DNA of 64,000 nt from Bacillota bacterium (GCA_023391695.1 JAEWAK010000052.1:130752-194751), one strand, 5' to 3'. Shown: positions 40,563 to 49,933, counted from the first letter of the stretch. Notes: a model not told the origin generated them from the letters alone. Program-made: numbers and translations.

Positions 40563-42842
40563 ATGAGTGATAAAAAACTGATTTACGAAATAAATGACCT
40601 GAGTTTGGATAACGATGCATTAATGGTGAATGAAACCATTTTTCATAATGCCAACGGATACATCGGGGTAAGGTCCAATTTTGAAGAAGGATATCCGGAC
40701 GGTTATCTTTCCATACGGGGATCTTATATTAACGGATTTTATGATTTTACGGAAATGAAACAGGCGGAAAAACTCTGCGGCCTGGCGGAAGAAAAACAGA
40801 CCATGTTAAATGTTGCGGATATCCAGTCCATAAAGCTGCTCATTGACGGGGAAGCCTTTGGTATGTTTGAAGGAGAGGTGCTTTCCGGCAGCCGTTTCAT
40901 TGATATGGAAAAAGGAATTACCGGAAGAAAGGTCCTGTGGCGTTTAAAAAACGGAAAGGAAGTGGAAATCTTAATCCAAAGGATGGCTTCCTTTCACCAA
41001 CTATCCCTGTTCACCATTGAATATGCAGTGACCGCCTTGAATTTTAACGGCTGGCTTAAGTTTATCTCAACACATACCGGGGAAGTGATGAATTACAGCA
41101 ACCCTGATGACCCTAGGGTGGCAGGGGAGAGCTCAAATTATTTAATACCCGCGGAAGCCGTAATGGAAGAAGGGGTGTCCTACCTTACGTCCGCAACCTT
41201 ACGGTCCGGCTTATCCGTATGTACGGGTGTGAGTAATGTACTGTCCAAAGAAGGCCGTATGCATACGGAACTGGAAGGCCATAAAGCAGTCTGTACCGTG
41301 GATGCTGCCATTGCACAGGGTGAAACGGTTATACTTACGAAATATGCCGTATTCAGTGATTCCATACGGCAGCCGGACTGCAAGGCTTTTGCCGTAAAAG
41401 AGATGAAACAGGCTCTCTCACTTACCCTTAAGGAGCTTTATTCCCGTCAGAGAGATTATCTTGCCCGTTTCTGGGAAAACTGCTGCCTGGAAATCGACGG
41501 GGATGATGCCTTAAGCTTTGCGGTAAGATATAATATGTATCAGTTGATCCAATCGGCAGGAAAGGATGAATTCAGCAACATAGCGGCCAAGGGCTTAAGC
41601 GGGGAAGGTTATGAAGGACATTATTTCTGGGATACAGAGATGTATATCCAGCCTTTTTTCATCCTGACCATGCCCGAAATTGCAAAAAGCCTGATCGAAT
41701 ACCGGTACCGCATCCTTGATTACGCCAGGGAAAATGCCAGAATCATGGGACATACAAAAGGTGCCCTTTATCCCTGGAGAACTATAATGGGAAAGGAATG
41801 TTCCGGCTATTTCCCTTCCGGTTCTGCCGCCTATCACATCAACGGGGATATTGCCTATTCCGTGGTTACCTATTATTTAGCCACCAAGGACCTGGATTTT
41901 ATAGCCGAAAAGGGCGGGGAAATCCTCTTTGAGACGGCCAGGCTGTGGATGGATGCCGGCAATTTCCATAAGGGCCTGTTCCGGATCAATGAAGTAACCG
42001 GTCCGGATGAATATACCTGTATGGTGAATAATAACTATTATACCAACGTATCGGCGAAGTACAATCTTTACTGGGCGGTCAAATTTTACGATATGTTGAT
42101 AAAAGCCGGGAAATTAAAGCCGGTTGTGGATAAAACCGGTTTGTCGGAAGAAGAAATAAAAGAATTCGAAAGGGCTGCCAAAGCCATGTACCTGCCCTAT
42201 GACGATACTTTAAAAATCAATCCCCAGGATGATTCTTTCCTGGAGAAGAAAGTCTGGGATCTTGAAAATACGCCAAAGGATAAGTTCCCGTTACTCTTGC
42301 ATTACCATCCCCTTTATCTTTACCGTCATCAGGTATGTAAGCAGGCGGATACGGTACTGGCCCATTTTATTTTTGAAGATGCCCAGTCACTGGAGACCAT
42401 CCGGAATTCCTTTGAATATTATGAAAAAATCACCACCCACGATTCCTCCCTGTCCACCTGTATCTTTAGTATCGTAGCCTCAAAGCTGGGTTATAAGGAG
42501 AAAGCTTACGGGTATTTCGGGGACTCAGCCAAACTGGACCTTTTTAACACTCATAAAAACACAAAAGACGGGATACATACGGCCAATATGGGCGGAAATT
42601 ATATGGCTATCGTTTATGGGTTTGGGGGACTCAGGATTAAGGAGAATGGCTTATATCTGGCTCCTGCCTTACCAAAAGCCTGGAGGGGATACCGGTTTAA
42701 GATTAATTATGAAGACAGTCAGATAAAGGTAGAAGTGGTTAAGGACCAATGTATGGTCACATTGTTAAGCGGCAGCAAAAAACAAATTTTCCTGTATGGG
42801 AAAGTATATGAACTGAATGATACGATCAAAATTTCTGTCTGA
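40563..42842 (+). CDS. Glycoside hydrolase family 65 disaccharide phosphorylase
   Basis: A 759-residue cytosolic enzyme of the usual GH65 length. An N-terminal beta-sandwich (NETIFHNANGYIGVRSNFEEG) leads to an (alpha/alpha)6 barrel with HYFWDTEMYIQPFF, the catalytic-acid motif VTGPDEYT and the phosphate-site region near KQADTV. The family includes maltose, trehalose, kojibiose and nigerose phosphorylases, which split alpha-glucosides with phosphate into beta-glucose 1-phosphate. Which disaccharide is used cannot be read from sequence. It follows a binding protein and two permeases, so the imported sugar is probably its substrate. No beta-phosphoglucomutase gene is adjacent. Confidence 0.93.
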   Translation: MSDKKLIYEINDLSLDNDALMVNETIFHNANGYIGVRSNFEEGYPDGYLSIRGSYINGFYDFTEMKQAEKLCGLAEEKQTMLNVADIQSIKLLIDGEAFGMFEGEVLSGSRFIDMEKGITGRKVLWRLKNGKEVEILIQRMASFHQLSLFTIEYAVTALNFNGWLKFISTHTGEVMNYSNPDDPRVAGESSNYLIPAEAVMEEGVSYLTSATLRSGLSVCTGVSNVLSKEGRMHTELEGHKAVCTVDAAIAQGETVILTKYAVFSDSIRQPDCKAFAVKEMKQALSLTLKELYSRQRDYLARFWENCCLEIDGDDALSFAVRYNMYQLIQSAGKDEFSNIAAKGLSGEGYEGHYFWDTEMYIQPFFILTMPEIAKSLIEYRYRILDYARENARIMGHTKGALYPWRTIMGKECSGYFPSGSAAYHINGDIAYSVVTYYLATKDLDFIAEKGGEILFETARLWMDAGNFHKGLFRINEVTGPDEYTCMVNNNYYTNVSAKYNLYWAVKFYDMLIKAGKLKPVVDKTGLSEEEIKEFERAAKAMYLPYDDTLKINPQDDSFLEKKVWDLENTPKDKFPLLLHYHPLYLYRHQVCKQADTVLAHFIFEDAQSLETIRNSFEYYEKITTHDSSLSTCIFSIVASKLGYKEKAYGYFGDSAKLDLFNTHKNTKDGIHTANMGGNYMAIVYGFGGLRIKENGLYLAPALPKAWRGYRFKINYEDSQIKVEVVKDQCMVTLLSGSKKQIFLYGKVYELNDTIKISV

Positions 42843-42923
42843 TTTTACAATCGGATGATCTTAAGCTCTATAACAGCAAAAAGCCGCCGGCCACGATTTG
42901 AATTTTATGTTTAAAGGAAACAG

Positions 42924-42974
42924 CCCCTGGAGTACCTGCCGGTTTTTAACGGAACCGGGCAGCAGTTCCAGGGG
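42924..42974 (+). terminator. Terminator-like hairpin after the GH65 operon
   Basis: CCCCTGGA pairs with TCCAGGGG, with an inner CTGCCGG/CCGGGCAG stem. There is no T-run on the plus strand, so the assignment is moderate. Confidence 0.5.
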
Positions 42975-43060
42975 AAAATCATGCAAAATCTTTTAAAATT
43001 CATAGGTTATTTCCTGATTATTTCAATAATTTTTATAATGATAATTTATAAACGATAAGT

Positions 43061-43630
43061 TTAAACACGGAATCCAAAGTAGTCCAGAATTCCGTCGTAA
43101 ATAGCGTAAGCAAAGTCGTATTGCCTTGTAGCAAGCTTTTGTGCATCTTCATAATTGGTTATATATGCAAGTTCAATCAAAACAGAAGGCATATTTGTCC
43201 TTCTTAATACGTACAAAGAAGAATTGATCCGGACTCCGTTATTTTTGGTGTCTAGCCGGCTTACAATGGCCGGCAGTATCCGTTCTGCCAAATAGTAAGA
43301 CTGGGTATAATTCTGATATACATAGCATTCCGTTCCGTTAATGGCAGGATTTTCATTGGCATTGCAGTGGATACTGATAAAATAATCTGCCGGCCAGGAA
43401 TTTGCCAGACGAACCCTTTCTGCCAGACTGGACGTATTGCTGTAACCTAAAGACTGTTCCGGAGAAGTTCTGGATGTACGTGCTTCAAATCTGGAATCGG
43501 TATTTAAAATGTTGGCAAGGTAGATTCCGACTTGATAATTGATATCCTGTTCCCGCAGTCCAAATGCTTCTGCGCCGGCATTAATACCGCTTGGGTTATG
43601 TCCTTGATCTATAAATATTCTTATAGGCAA
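43061..43630 (-). CDS. N-acetylmuramoyl-L-alanine amidase (Amidase_3)
   Basis: A 189-residue zinc amidase. It has IFIDQGHNPSGIN with a zinc His near the N-terminus, the Glu in GLREQDINY, FISIHCNANENP with the second His, and VLIELAYITN with the catalytic Glu. The domain makes up nearly the whole protein and there is no signal peptide, as in some sporulation CwlD-like or cytosolic members. It would cleave the amide between muramic acid and the peptide stem. Confidence 0.9.
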   Translation of the reverse strand: MPIRIFIDQGHNPSGINAGAEAFGLREQDINYQVGIYLANILNTDSRFEARTSRTSPEQSLGYSNTSSLAERVRLANSWPADYFISIHCNANENPAINGTECYVYQNYTQSYYLAERILPAIVSRLDTKNNGVRINSSLYVLRRTNMPSVLIELAYITNYEDAQKLATRQYDFAYAIYDGILDYFGFRV

Positions 43631-43762
43631 TTTAAAGTTCTCCTTTACTATTATATAACATAATATTCAGCGAATACCGGATTGATACTGAAAAAAAGAC
43701 ACAGGAATAAGCTTTTCTGAAAAATGGGGAACGGAAAAACAGGCCATATACCGCTGCAGCTA

Positions 43763-43790
43763 TTGACAAATTTTTATCAGGTAGTATAAT
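43763..43790 (+). promoter_or_regulatory. Sigma-A promoter of the DUF134-mrp operon
   Basis: TTGACA (43763-43768), 16 bases, TATAAT (43785-43790), both perfect matches. The expected start of transcription falls at the edge of the palindrome at 43795. Confidence 0.85.
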
Positions 43791-43794
43791 CTTT

Positions 43795-43810
43795 ATGTGC
43801 ATATGCACAT
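43795..43810. promoter_or_regulatory. Perfect 16-bp palindrome over the transcription start
   Basis: ATGTGCATATGCACAT, five bases after the -10 box. Bound protein here would block initiation. The first gene encodes a DUF134 HTH protein, which is an obvious candidate for binding it. Confidence 0.75.
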
Positions 43811-43853
43811 TATTACCTTTGAGGAAATGTTATTGTCAGAAAGGAGATACTTT

Positions 43854-44198
43854 ATGCCAAGAATTGCTAAATGCAGAAAAGTATGCGCGGAGTTTCAACA
43901 TAAAGTATTTACACCACAAGACAGTAAGCAGGGATATGTTATCTTGAGTGTGGATGAATTAGAGGCACTCCGTCTTTGTGATTTTGAAAATCTGGAGCAG
44001 GAAGCGGCTGCACAGAAAATGGGCGTATCCAGAGGAACCTTTCAGAGGATCCTGTATTCGGGCAGGCATAAATCCGTAGAGGCCCTGTGTGAAGGAAAAG
44101 GGATATTGATCCAGGGCGGTAATTATGAAATTACTGAAAAAGACTGCACATGTACTTTCAAATGCAAGCGGTGTAAAAAAGCAACTAAAAGTAACTGA
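43854..44198 (+). CDS. DUF134 (UPF0251) HTH protein, putative regulator
   Basis: A 114-residue protein. It starts MPRIAKCRKVCAEF, has a sigma-region-4-like HTH (LEALRLCDFENLEQEAAAQKMGVSRGTFQRIL) and ends in a Cys-rich tail (CTCTFKCKRCKK). The ATG at 43854 lies after AAAGGAG; 19 upstream codons in frame run over the promoter palindrome and are not real. DUF134 genes often precede mrp/NifX-type genes, as here, and the Cys residues suggest a metal or Fe-S sensor (inference). Confidence 0.88.
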   Translation: MPRIAKCRKVCAEFQHKVFTPQDSKQGYVILSVDELEALRLCDFENLEQEAAAQKMGVSRGTFQRILYSGRHKSVEALCEGKGILIQGGNYEITEKDCTCTFKCKRCKKATKSN

Positions 44199-44252
44199 AA
44201 GTAACTAAAAGTTACTTGGTAAATCCAATATTATGAGAATAGGAGAAATAAA

Positions 44253-45542
44253 ATGAGTGAAACTTATGAATCTCAAAGCAGCTGCTCCAGCGATTGTTCC
44301 GGCTGCAATGCTGATTGTTCTTCCAGAAAACCTTCCAAAGAGGATTTTTTAGTACCTCTTAATCCTTACAGCAAGGTTAAGAAGGTAATAGGAATTGTAA
44401 GCGGTAAGGGAGGGGTTGGCAAGTCTTTTATTACCTCTTATCTTTCCGTACTTATGAACCGGAAAGGTTACAGTACCGGTATTTTGGATGCGGATATAAC
44501 CGGGCCTTCCATTCCGAAAGCATTTGGCATCCACAGTAAAGCCTCTGCCAATCAGTTGGGCATCCTTCCTGCCGTCAGCAAAAATGGGATCAAAATTATG
44601 TCTGTTAATTTACTGCTGGACACGGAAGATACGCCTGTTATCTGGCGGGGTCCTGTTATCGCAGGGACAGTCAAGCAATTCTGGTCGGAAGTCCTTTGGG
44701 AAGAGGTTGATTATATGTTTGTAGATATGCCTCCGGGAACCGGTGACGTACCTCTTACCGTATTCCAGTCCCTGCCGGTAGACGGTCTGGTTATCGCTAC
44801 TTCACCCCAGGAATTGGTATCCATGATCGTGTCTAAAGCAGTGAATATGGCAAATGCCATGGATATTCCCATCCTTGGCCTGATTGAAAATTACAGCTAT
44901 ATAAAATGCGGCAGCTGCGGCGAAAAAATAAGTGTGTTCGGAACCAGCCACATAGATGAAATTGCAAATAAATATGACCTGCCCGTACTTGGCAAGATAC
45001 CCATTGACCCTGCAATCGCGGCAGCTATTGACGGAGAAGAAGTGGAAGGGTTGCAAGGGGATTGGTTAGACCTGGCAGCTGAGACCATAGAAATTGTTCA
45101 TGGAGTAAGAGAGGCTGCACCCGGTGAAGCGGGGAGTGTAACTGCCGCGCAGGAAAAAGCGGCAACCGTTAAAATTGCTGTTACCGTGGATGAGAATAAC
45201 AATGTATTTCAACATTTCGGTAAATCGGAAAAATTTACTATCTATGAAATCTGCGGGGAAAAATTAATCGGTAAAGTCAGTTTAAGCAGCAGCGGAAGCG
45301 GCCATTCTGAGCTTGTGACCCAGCTTGCGGAGCAAAAGGTCAATGTGCTGATCTGCGGCGGAATTGGCATGAATGCCATGGAAGGTCTTATGGGAGCAGG
45401 AATACTGGTAGTACCCGGGGCCCAGGGAGATGCCGATGTGGCTGCCGCTGCCTATCTGGACGGCAGTTTGGCTAAAGGCAGTGATCCGGTCTGTCAGGAG
45501 CACCATGAAGAAAACTGTGGCAGTGAATGTAACTGTAAATAA
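44253..45542 (+). CDS. mrp: Mrp/NBP35 Fe-S carrier ATPase fused to a NifX-like domain
   Basis: A 429-residue fusion. A Cys-rich N-terminus (CSSDCSGCNADC) is followed by a Mrp P-loop ATPase (about residues 45-290): GIVSGKGGVGKSF, DADITGPS, MPPGTGD, and the bridging cluster motif CGSCGEKISVFG. The C-terminus (about 305-415) is a dinitrogenase iron-molybdenum cofactor domain (NNVFQHFGKSEKFTIYE), then His/Cys-rich QEHHEENCGSECNC. Mrp proteins carry and transfer [4Fe-4S] clusters. The NifX-like domain may bind metal clusters too. It is co-transcribed with the DUF134 gene. Confidence 0.93.
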   Translation: MSETYESQSSCSSDCSGCNADCSSRKPSKEDFLVPLNPYSKVKKVIGIVSGKGGVGKSFITSYLSVLMNRKGYSTGILDADITGPSIPKAFGIHSKASANQLGILPAVSKNGIKIMSVNLLLDTEDTPVIWRGPVIAGTVKQFWSEVLWEEVDYMFVDMPPGTGDVPLTVFQSLPVDGLVIATSPQELVSMIVSKAVNMANAMDIPILGLIENYSYIKCGSCGEKISVFGTSHIDEIANKYDLPVLGKIPIDPAIAAAIDGEEVEGLQGDWLDLAAETIEIVHGVREAAPGEAGSVTAAQEKAATVKIAVTVDENNNVFQHFGKSEKFTIYEICGEKLIGKVSLSSSGSGHSELVTQLAEQKVNVLICGGIGMNAMEGLMGAGILVVPGAQGDADVAAAAYLDGSLAKGSDPVCQEHHEENCGSECNCK

Positions 45543-45563
45543 TGAAATAATAAATTCCGGAGG

Positions 45564-45590
45564 TATGCCGCAAAAATTACCTGCGGCATA
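45564..45590 (+). terminator. Hairpin after the mrp gene
   Basis: TATGCCGCA/TGCGGCATA with a 9-base loop, 21 bases after the stop. A second weak stem (CCGGGATTGTCCGGGG then ATTTTTG) follows and may provide the T-run. Confidence 0.55.
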
Positions 45591-45728
45591 GCCGGGATTG
45601 TCCGGGGATTTTTGTTTGATTTAAGAGGAAGGATCTTTCCTGTGTCTAGATTTGACACGTACTTTCTGCCTGGATTTTGGTTTGATATAAGAGAAAGTAC
45701 CTGCCTGTATTCAAATAACAGATTGAAT

Positions 45729-46967
45729 TTAGCTCTTTTTCGGAGGATTAGTATTCGAATCCTTTGGCTTGGTGCTCATATCAATAAACCGGGCCCGTTT
45801 TACTGCATCACTGCCGAACCGGCTCCGTATGCTGTCCAGGGCTTTGTCCAGTTTCTCCAGTTTTTCATTTTTAGCCATATCAAACAGATTTATCTGGTTA
45901 TAATCCTCCGTACTTAATTTGGTGGTGCGGATTCCTAATAACCGCAGCGGATTCCCGTTCCAGACTTCCTTTAAAAGCCGGCAGGCAGTCTGATGGATCA
46001 GGTTGGCCGTATTGGTGGGAGACAGCAGGGTCGTCTGATGGGTCTGGTGGTTAAAATCACAGTCCGTAAGTTCCACAGTAATACAGTTGCATTTCACATC
46101 ACCGGAGCGGAGCCTGGCGGCTACGGTTTCACTTAAGGATAACAGTACCAGATTGGCGGTTTCATAATCGGTAACGTCCTTTGACAGGGTGGTGCTGTTG
46201 CCGTATCCTTTGTTGGGGGATTCACCGGATTCGACCGAATCGTTGTGAATACCCCGGGCATACTGGTAAATCATCTGGCCGTGCTTATTGCCCAGATGTG
46301 CCTTTAAAATATTTATATCCGTATTTGCAATATCCCCAATGGTTTTTAAACCCAGGCCGTGGAGTATCTTACTGGTAGACCTGCCGACAAAATATAATTC
46401 CTCCAAAGGCAGGGGCCACATCTTTTTCGGTACTTCATCGGTAAATAAAGTATGGACCATATCCGGTTTCTTAAAATCCGAAGCCATCTTGGCAAGAAGT
46501 TTATTCGAGGATATGCCGATATTAACGGTAAATCCCAGTTCGCTTTTAACCCGGTCTTTGATTACATGGGCGGCCTGGGCAGGGGAAGCAAAGCCCAGAC
46601 ACGCCCCGGTCATATCCAGAAATGCCTCATCAATGGAAAAAGGTTCAATATCCGGCGTATACTGATAGAGGAGGTTTAACAGGCTCCGGGAACACTGTTC
46701 ATACAAGCTGTGGTTTGGAGGGACCAGAGTAAGTTCGGGACATTTCTGCAAAGCCTTAATGATGGGTTCCCCGGTCTGGACATTATATTTTTTGGCCGGG
46801 GTGGATTTGGCAAGAATGATGCCGTGGCGTTTGGAACTGTCTCCGCCGACGGCGGAAGGAATGGTTCTAAGGTCCAGGGCTTCGCCCAGAACCTGTATAC
46901 GGTAAACTGCTTCCCAGCTTAAAAAAGCGGAATTTACATCCACGTGAAATATAATTTTTTCCTGCAT
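45729..46967 (-). CDS. dinB: DNA polymerase IV (Y-family, DinB)
   Basis: A 412-residue error-prone polymerase. The metal site is FHVDVNSAFLSWEA at the N-terminus and YTPDIEPFSIDEAFLDMTG (the Asp-Glu pair). Helix-hairpin-helix sequence (GLKTIGDIANTD) and a little-finger domain (about residues 240-350) follow. It copies past damaged bases. There is no recognisable beta-clamp motif beyond the Lys/Asn-rich tail. AGGAGG lies before the ATG. No LexA box was noticed upstream. Confidence 0.94.
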   Translation of the reverse strand: MQEKIIFHVDVNSAFLSWEAVYRIQVLGEALDLRTIPSAVGGDSSKRHGIILAKSTPAKKYNVQTGEPIIKALQKCPELTLVPPNHSLYEQCSRSLLNLLYQYTPDIEPFSIDEAFLDMTGACLGFASPAQAAHVIKDRVKSELGFTVNIGISSNKLLAKMASDFKKPDMVHTLFTDEVPKKMWPLPLEELYFVGRSTSKILHGLGLKTIGDIANTDINILKAHLGNKHGQMIYQYARGIHNDSVESGESPNKGYGNSTTLSKDVTDYETANLVLLSLSETVAARLRSGDVKCNCITVELTDCDFNHQTHQTTLLSPTNTANLIHQTACRLLKEVWNGNPLRLLGIRTTKLSTEDYNQINLFDMAKNEKLEKLDKALDSIRSRFGSDAVKRARFIDMSTKPKDSNTNPPKKS

Positions 46968-47292
46968 GGGATCCCTCCTTATTCTTGAATGAATAGACTG
47001 CCTCTATTATCTTTTATTATTTTAACGTATGGAATCCGGATTATCAATAGATTTGCCTGAAAAAAGCAAACAAATGTTCAAGCATGCAGCTAAACGGAAT
47101 ACAAAGATCCTCTTTGACCATGGACATTATTTTTTCATAGGTCCTGGAGGGATGTAAAAATAAGGATATTGATAAAAATATAACAAAAAAGGTTTTAGTG
47201 GAATTTAATATTTCTTTTTCTTAAAAAATAGGTTATAATAACAAAAAGTGTAACAGCTTATCCAAAAAAATAGAAGAAGATGGAGGTATATT

Positions 47293-48156
47293 ATGTTAGT
47301 ATCAGCTAAAGATATGCTTAATAAAGCAAAAGCAGGCCACTATGCGGTAGGCCAATTTAACATCAACAATCTTGAATGGACTAAGGCAGTATTATTAACC
47401 GCCCAGGAATTAAATTCACCGGTTATTCTTGGTGTATCCGAGGGCGCTGGAAAATATATGTGTGGTTATAAAACAGTAGTTGGCATGGTTGCTGCCATGT
47501 TAGAAGAATTAAAAATAACGGTACCGGTTGCATTGCATCTTGACCACGGCAGCTATGAAGGTTCTTATAAATGTATTGAAGCCGGATTTTCATCCATCAT
47601 GTTTGACGGTTCTCATTATCCGATTGAAGAGAATATTGCAAAAACTAAGGAATTAGTTAAAGTCTGTGAAGAAAAAGGCTTATCCTTAGAAGCGGAAGTT
47701 GGTTCCATCGGCGGGGAAGAAGACGGTGTTGTAGGTGCAGGTGAAGTTGCAGATCCTAACGAATGCAAAGCCATCGCAGATCTTGGTGTAACCATGCTTG
47801 CGGCAGGCATCGGCAATATTCACGGAAAATATCCTGAAAACTGGGCAGGACTCAGCTTTGATACTTTAGATGCAATCCAGAAATTAACAAAAGCCATGCC
47901 TTTAGTTCTTCACGGCGGTACCGGTATTCCGGAAGACATGATTAAGAAAGCAATTTCCCTTGGTGTTGCTAAGATTAATGTTAATACGGAATGCCAGTTA
48001 TCCTTTGCGGCAGCTACCCGTAAATATATTGAAGATGGCAAGGATCTATCCGGCAAAGGTTTCGATCCGCGCAAGCTGTTAGCACCTGGTTTTGAAGCTA
48101 TTAAAGCTACCGTAAAAGAGAAGATGGAATTATTCGGCTCTGTTGGTAAGGCTTAA
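47293..48156 (+). CDS. fba: Class II fructose-bisphosphate aldolase
   Basis: A 287-residue zinc aldolase of glycolysis, cleaving fructose 1,6-bisphosphate into dihydroxyacetone phosphate and glyceraldehyde 3-phosphate. The zinc and phosphate motifs are VALHLDHGSYE (His), EAEVGSIGGEEDG, AGIGNIHG and LHGGTGIP, and the substrate loop is KINVNTE. It lacks extra domains and has the usual length. GGAGG precedes the ATG, and codon use looks like a highly expressed gene. Confidence 0.96.
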   Translation: MLVSAKDMLNKAKAGHYAVGQFNINNLEWTKAVLLTAQELNSPVILGVSEGAGKYMCGYKTVVGMVAAMLEELKITVPVALHLDHGSYEGSYKCIEAGFSSIMFDGSHYPIEENIAKTKELVKVCEEKGLSLEAEVGSIGGEEDGVVGAGEVADPNECKAIADLGVTMLAAGIGNIHGKYPENWAGLSFDTLDAIQKLTKAMPLVLHGGTGIPEDMIKKAISLGVAKINVNTECQLSFAAATRKYIEDGKDLSGKGFDPRKLLAPGFEAIKATVKEKMELFGSVGKA

Positions 48157-48195
48157 TTTGTTTATCGTATAACAGTACTTGAGAAAAATTTTCTG

Positions 48196-48225
48196 AAAAT
48201 TCTTAATTAAGTTGCTAAGAATTTT
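48196..48225 (+). terminator. Terminator-like hairpin after fba
   Basis: AAAATTCTTA and TAAGAATTTT form a perfect 10-bp stem, 40 bases after the stop. Confidence 0.55.
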
Positions 48226-48245
48226 ACAAAAGGTAGATTATTCAG

Positions 48246-48433
48246 GCTGTGAAAATATGTGGGCTTGTACGTAGGTATGAAACATGTTTTTCGTGATTTA
48301 TTTGAACAGTTATCCCAATCTGTATACCCTGAGAAGACAACGAGTTTTCTTCTTTGGATGTACAGATTGATATAATTGCCACCGCAGACGAAAGACACTT
48401 ATTTCATATATATGTACAAGCCCACATTTTTTT
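48246..48433 (+). ncRNA. Rod-like structured RNA candidate (6S-like)
   Basis: Fourteen-base arms ATGTGGGCTTGTAC (48257-48270) and GTACAAGCCCACAT (48414-48427) close a long fold, followed by TTTTTTT. Inside, TATGAAA pairs with TTTCATA and TTTCGT with ACGAAA. A weakly pairing centre comes next, and AATCTGTA pairs with TACAGATT around a capped GAAGAC/TTCTTC hairpin. This gives a closing stem, central bubble and terminal stem, the shape of 6S RNA. A promoter-like TTGCTA (48212), 16 bases, TAGATT (48234) precedes it. Identity as ssrS is a guess from shape and size (about 185 nt). Confidence 0.45.
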
Positions 48434-48625
48434 AGGGTATACTGGCATTTATTTTTTATGAAATTTTATTTAGTTTTAGACAGGTGTTTAAATCTCACAG
48501 CTTTTTCTGTCGGCCCGTTTTCGGCAATGGAAGTAGGGAACGCGGGCCGGACTCTCCATGCTCATCTTTAATCCATTTTCGAGTAAACACCCGGTAAAAA
48601 TTTTGCCTGTAAAATATTGGCTTGA

Positions 48626-49888
48626 TCAATGTTCAACATCACTAATCTGCCAGCCGTTGATATTTACATGCGTACCCTTAAGAACTGGTATTGCCGCTGC
48701 TATAAGGATCATACCCATAAAAGCGGGGGCGGCAGACCCGAGTAATACATAAATTTGACCTCCAATGATAGGTCCAATTATTCTTGCTAAAGCTTGAATC
48801 GATTGACTGCCGCCTTGAATTCTTCCTTGTTCGCTGGAATCGACAGACTTGGAGACCATCCCATTAAAGGAAGGCCCAAAGATCGAATCACCAAAACCGA
48901 ATATGAACATTCCGGTGATAAAAAGAGGATAGAATGAGAACAAAGCCGATGCTGCAATAAAACAGTAGCCTATAATCTCCGAAATCATTCCAAGCATTGC
49001 AATCTGTTTGTCACTAAGTTTCTGCAAAAGCTTTGGCATTATGAAACCTTGTGAAATGATATCCTGGATACCTATAATTGAAAACATAAGTCCGATTATT
49101 GCAGGTTTCCAATTAAACGTATCGATTGAGAATTGTGAAAAGATTGCCTGAAAAGATCCGCCCGGCATCCAAATTAAGAATGCTGAGACAAGTATCCTTC
49201 CTACATTTTTCATAGAAAGCACGTTGATTAGCTGGGTAAATGGATTTAACCTTATGAGAGGAATCTCTTTTAGTCTGTTGTTCTTTTCAAGACTTTCTGG
49301 CATAAAGAAGAACCCGAAAACAACATTTAGTAAAGTTATCCCTGCACCAAAAAACATAGGTGCAGCGTAACCAAACCGGTCGGCTATCAAACCGCCCAGA
49401 GTTGGACCGATGGCGGTACCGATACCTGTGACCGCACTCACCCATCCAAAGATTTTAGTTCGCTGTTCTTTTGGAGTAATGTCTGCAAAGTATGCAAATA
49501 TCGTACTTATATCTCCGCCTGTTATACCTTCCAGTATGCGTCCGGCAAATAATATCCATAGAGCTCCTCCTATACCAAAAACTGTATACCCGACCGCGGA
49601 ACCCAAAAGGCATATTAAGAGGATTGGACGGCGGCCATATCTGTCGCTCAAGGCTCCAAGTCCCGGGGCTGAGAAAAACACGCAGAGTGCATAAACAGAG
49701 GTTAGTAACGTAACAACTATCGCTTGATTTCCTGAATTCGTATAAGGTTGCACTAAGAATGGGACAACAGGTGCTATAATAGTGAAGCCTAGTCCGACAA
49801 GGAACACAGACATAAGACCGAATAGTAAACCCCTTTTATCTATGGTTTGTTCTGTATGCTGTTTATTGTATAATTTAAATTTCAACAA
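48626..49888 (-). CDS. MFS drug-efflux type transporter (TetA-like)
   Basis: A 420-residue major facilitator protein with about 12 helices. Motif A is GALSDRYGRRPILLICLLGS, and motif C-like GIGTAIGPTLGGLIADRFGY marks proton antiporters. It resembles TetA/multidrug exporters; the substrate is unknown. The TTG at 49888 is seven bases from GGAG. A longer frame starting further upstream would run through the promoter and operators and is rejected. The adjacent MarR gene and palindromes suggest induction by its substrate. Confidence 0.9.
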   Translation of the reverse strand: MLKFKLYNKQHTEQTIDKRGLLFGLMSVFLVGLGFTIIAPVVPFLVQPYTNSGNQAIVVTLLTSVYALCVFFSAPGLGALSDRYGRRPILLICLLGSAVGYTVFGIGGALWILFAGRILEGITGGDISTIFAYFADITPKEQRTKIFGWVSAVTGIGTAIGPTLGGLIADRFGYAAPMFFGAGITLLNVVFGFFFMPESLEKNNRLKEIPLIRLNPFTQLINVLSMKNVGRILVSAFLIWMPGGSFQAIFSQFSIDTFNWKPAIIGLMFSIIGIQDIISQGFIMPKLLQKLSDKQIAMLGMISEIIGYCFIAASALFSFYPLFITGMFIFGFGDSIFGPSFNGMVSKSVDSSEQGRIQGGSQSIQALARIIGPIIGGQIYVLLGSAAPAFMGMILIAAAIPVLKGTHVNINGWQISDVEH

Positions 49889-49915
49889 ATAAATTCTCCT
49901 TTCGAATGTGGAATA

Positions 49916-49933
49916 TTGCTTCCTTGGAAGCAA
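49916..49933. promoter_or_regulatory. Palindrome 1 before the MFS gene
   Basis: TTGCTTCCTTGGAAGCAA, a perfect 18-bp palindrome 28 bases from the MFS start; probable MarR-family operator. Confidence 0.65.
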
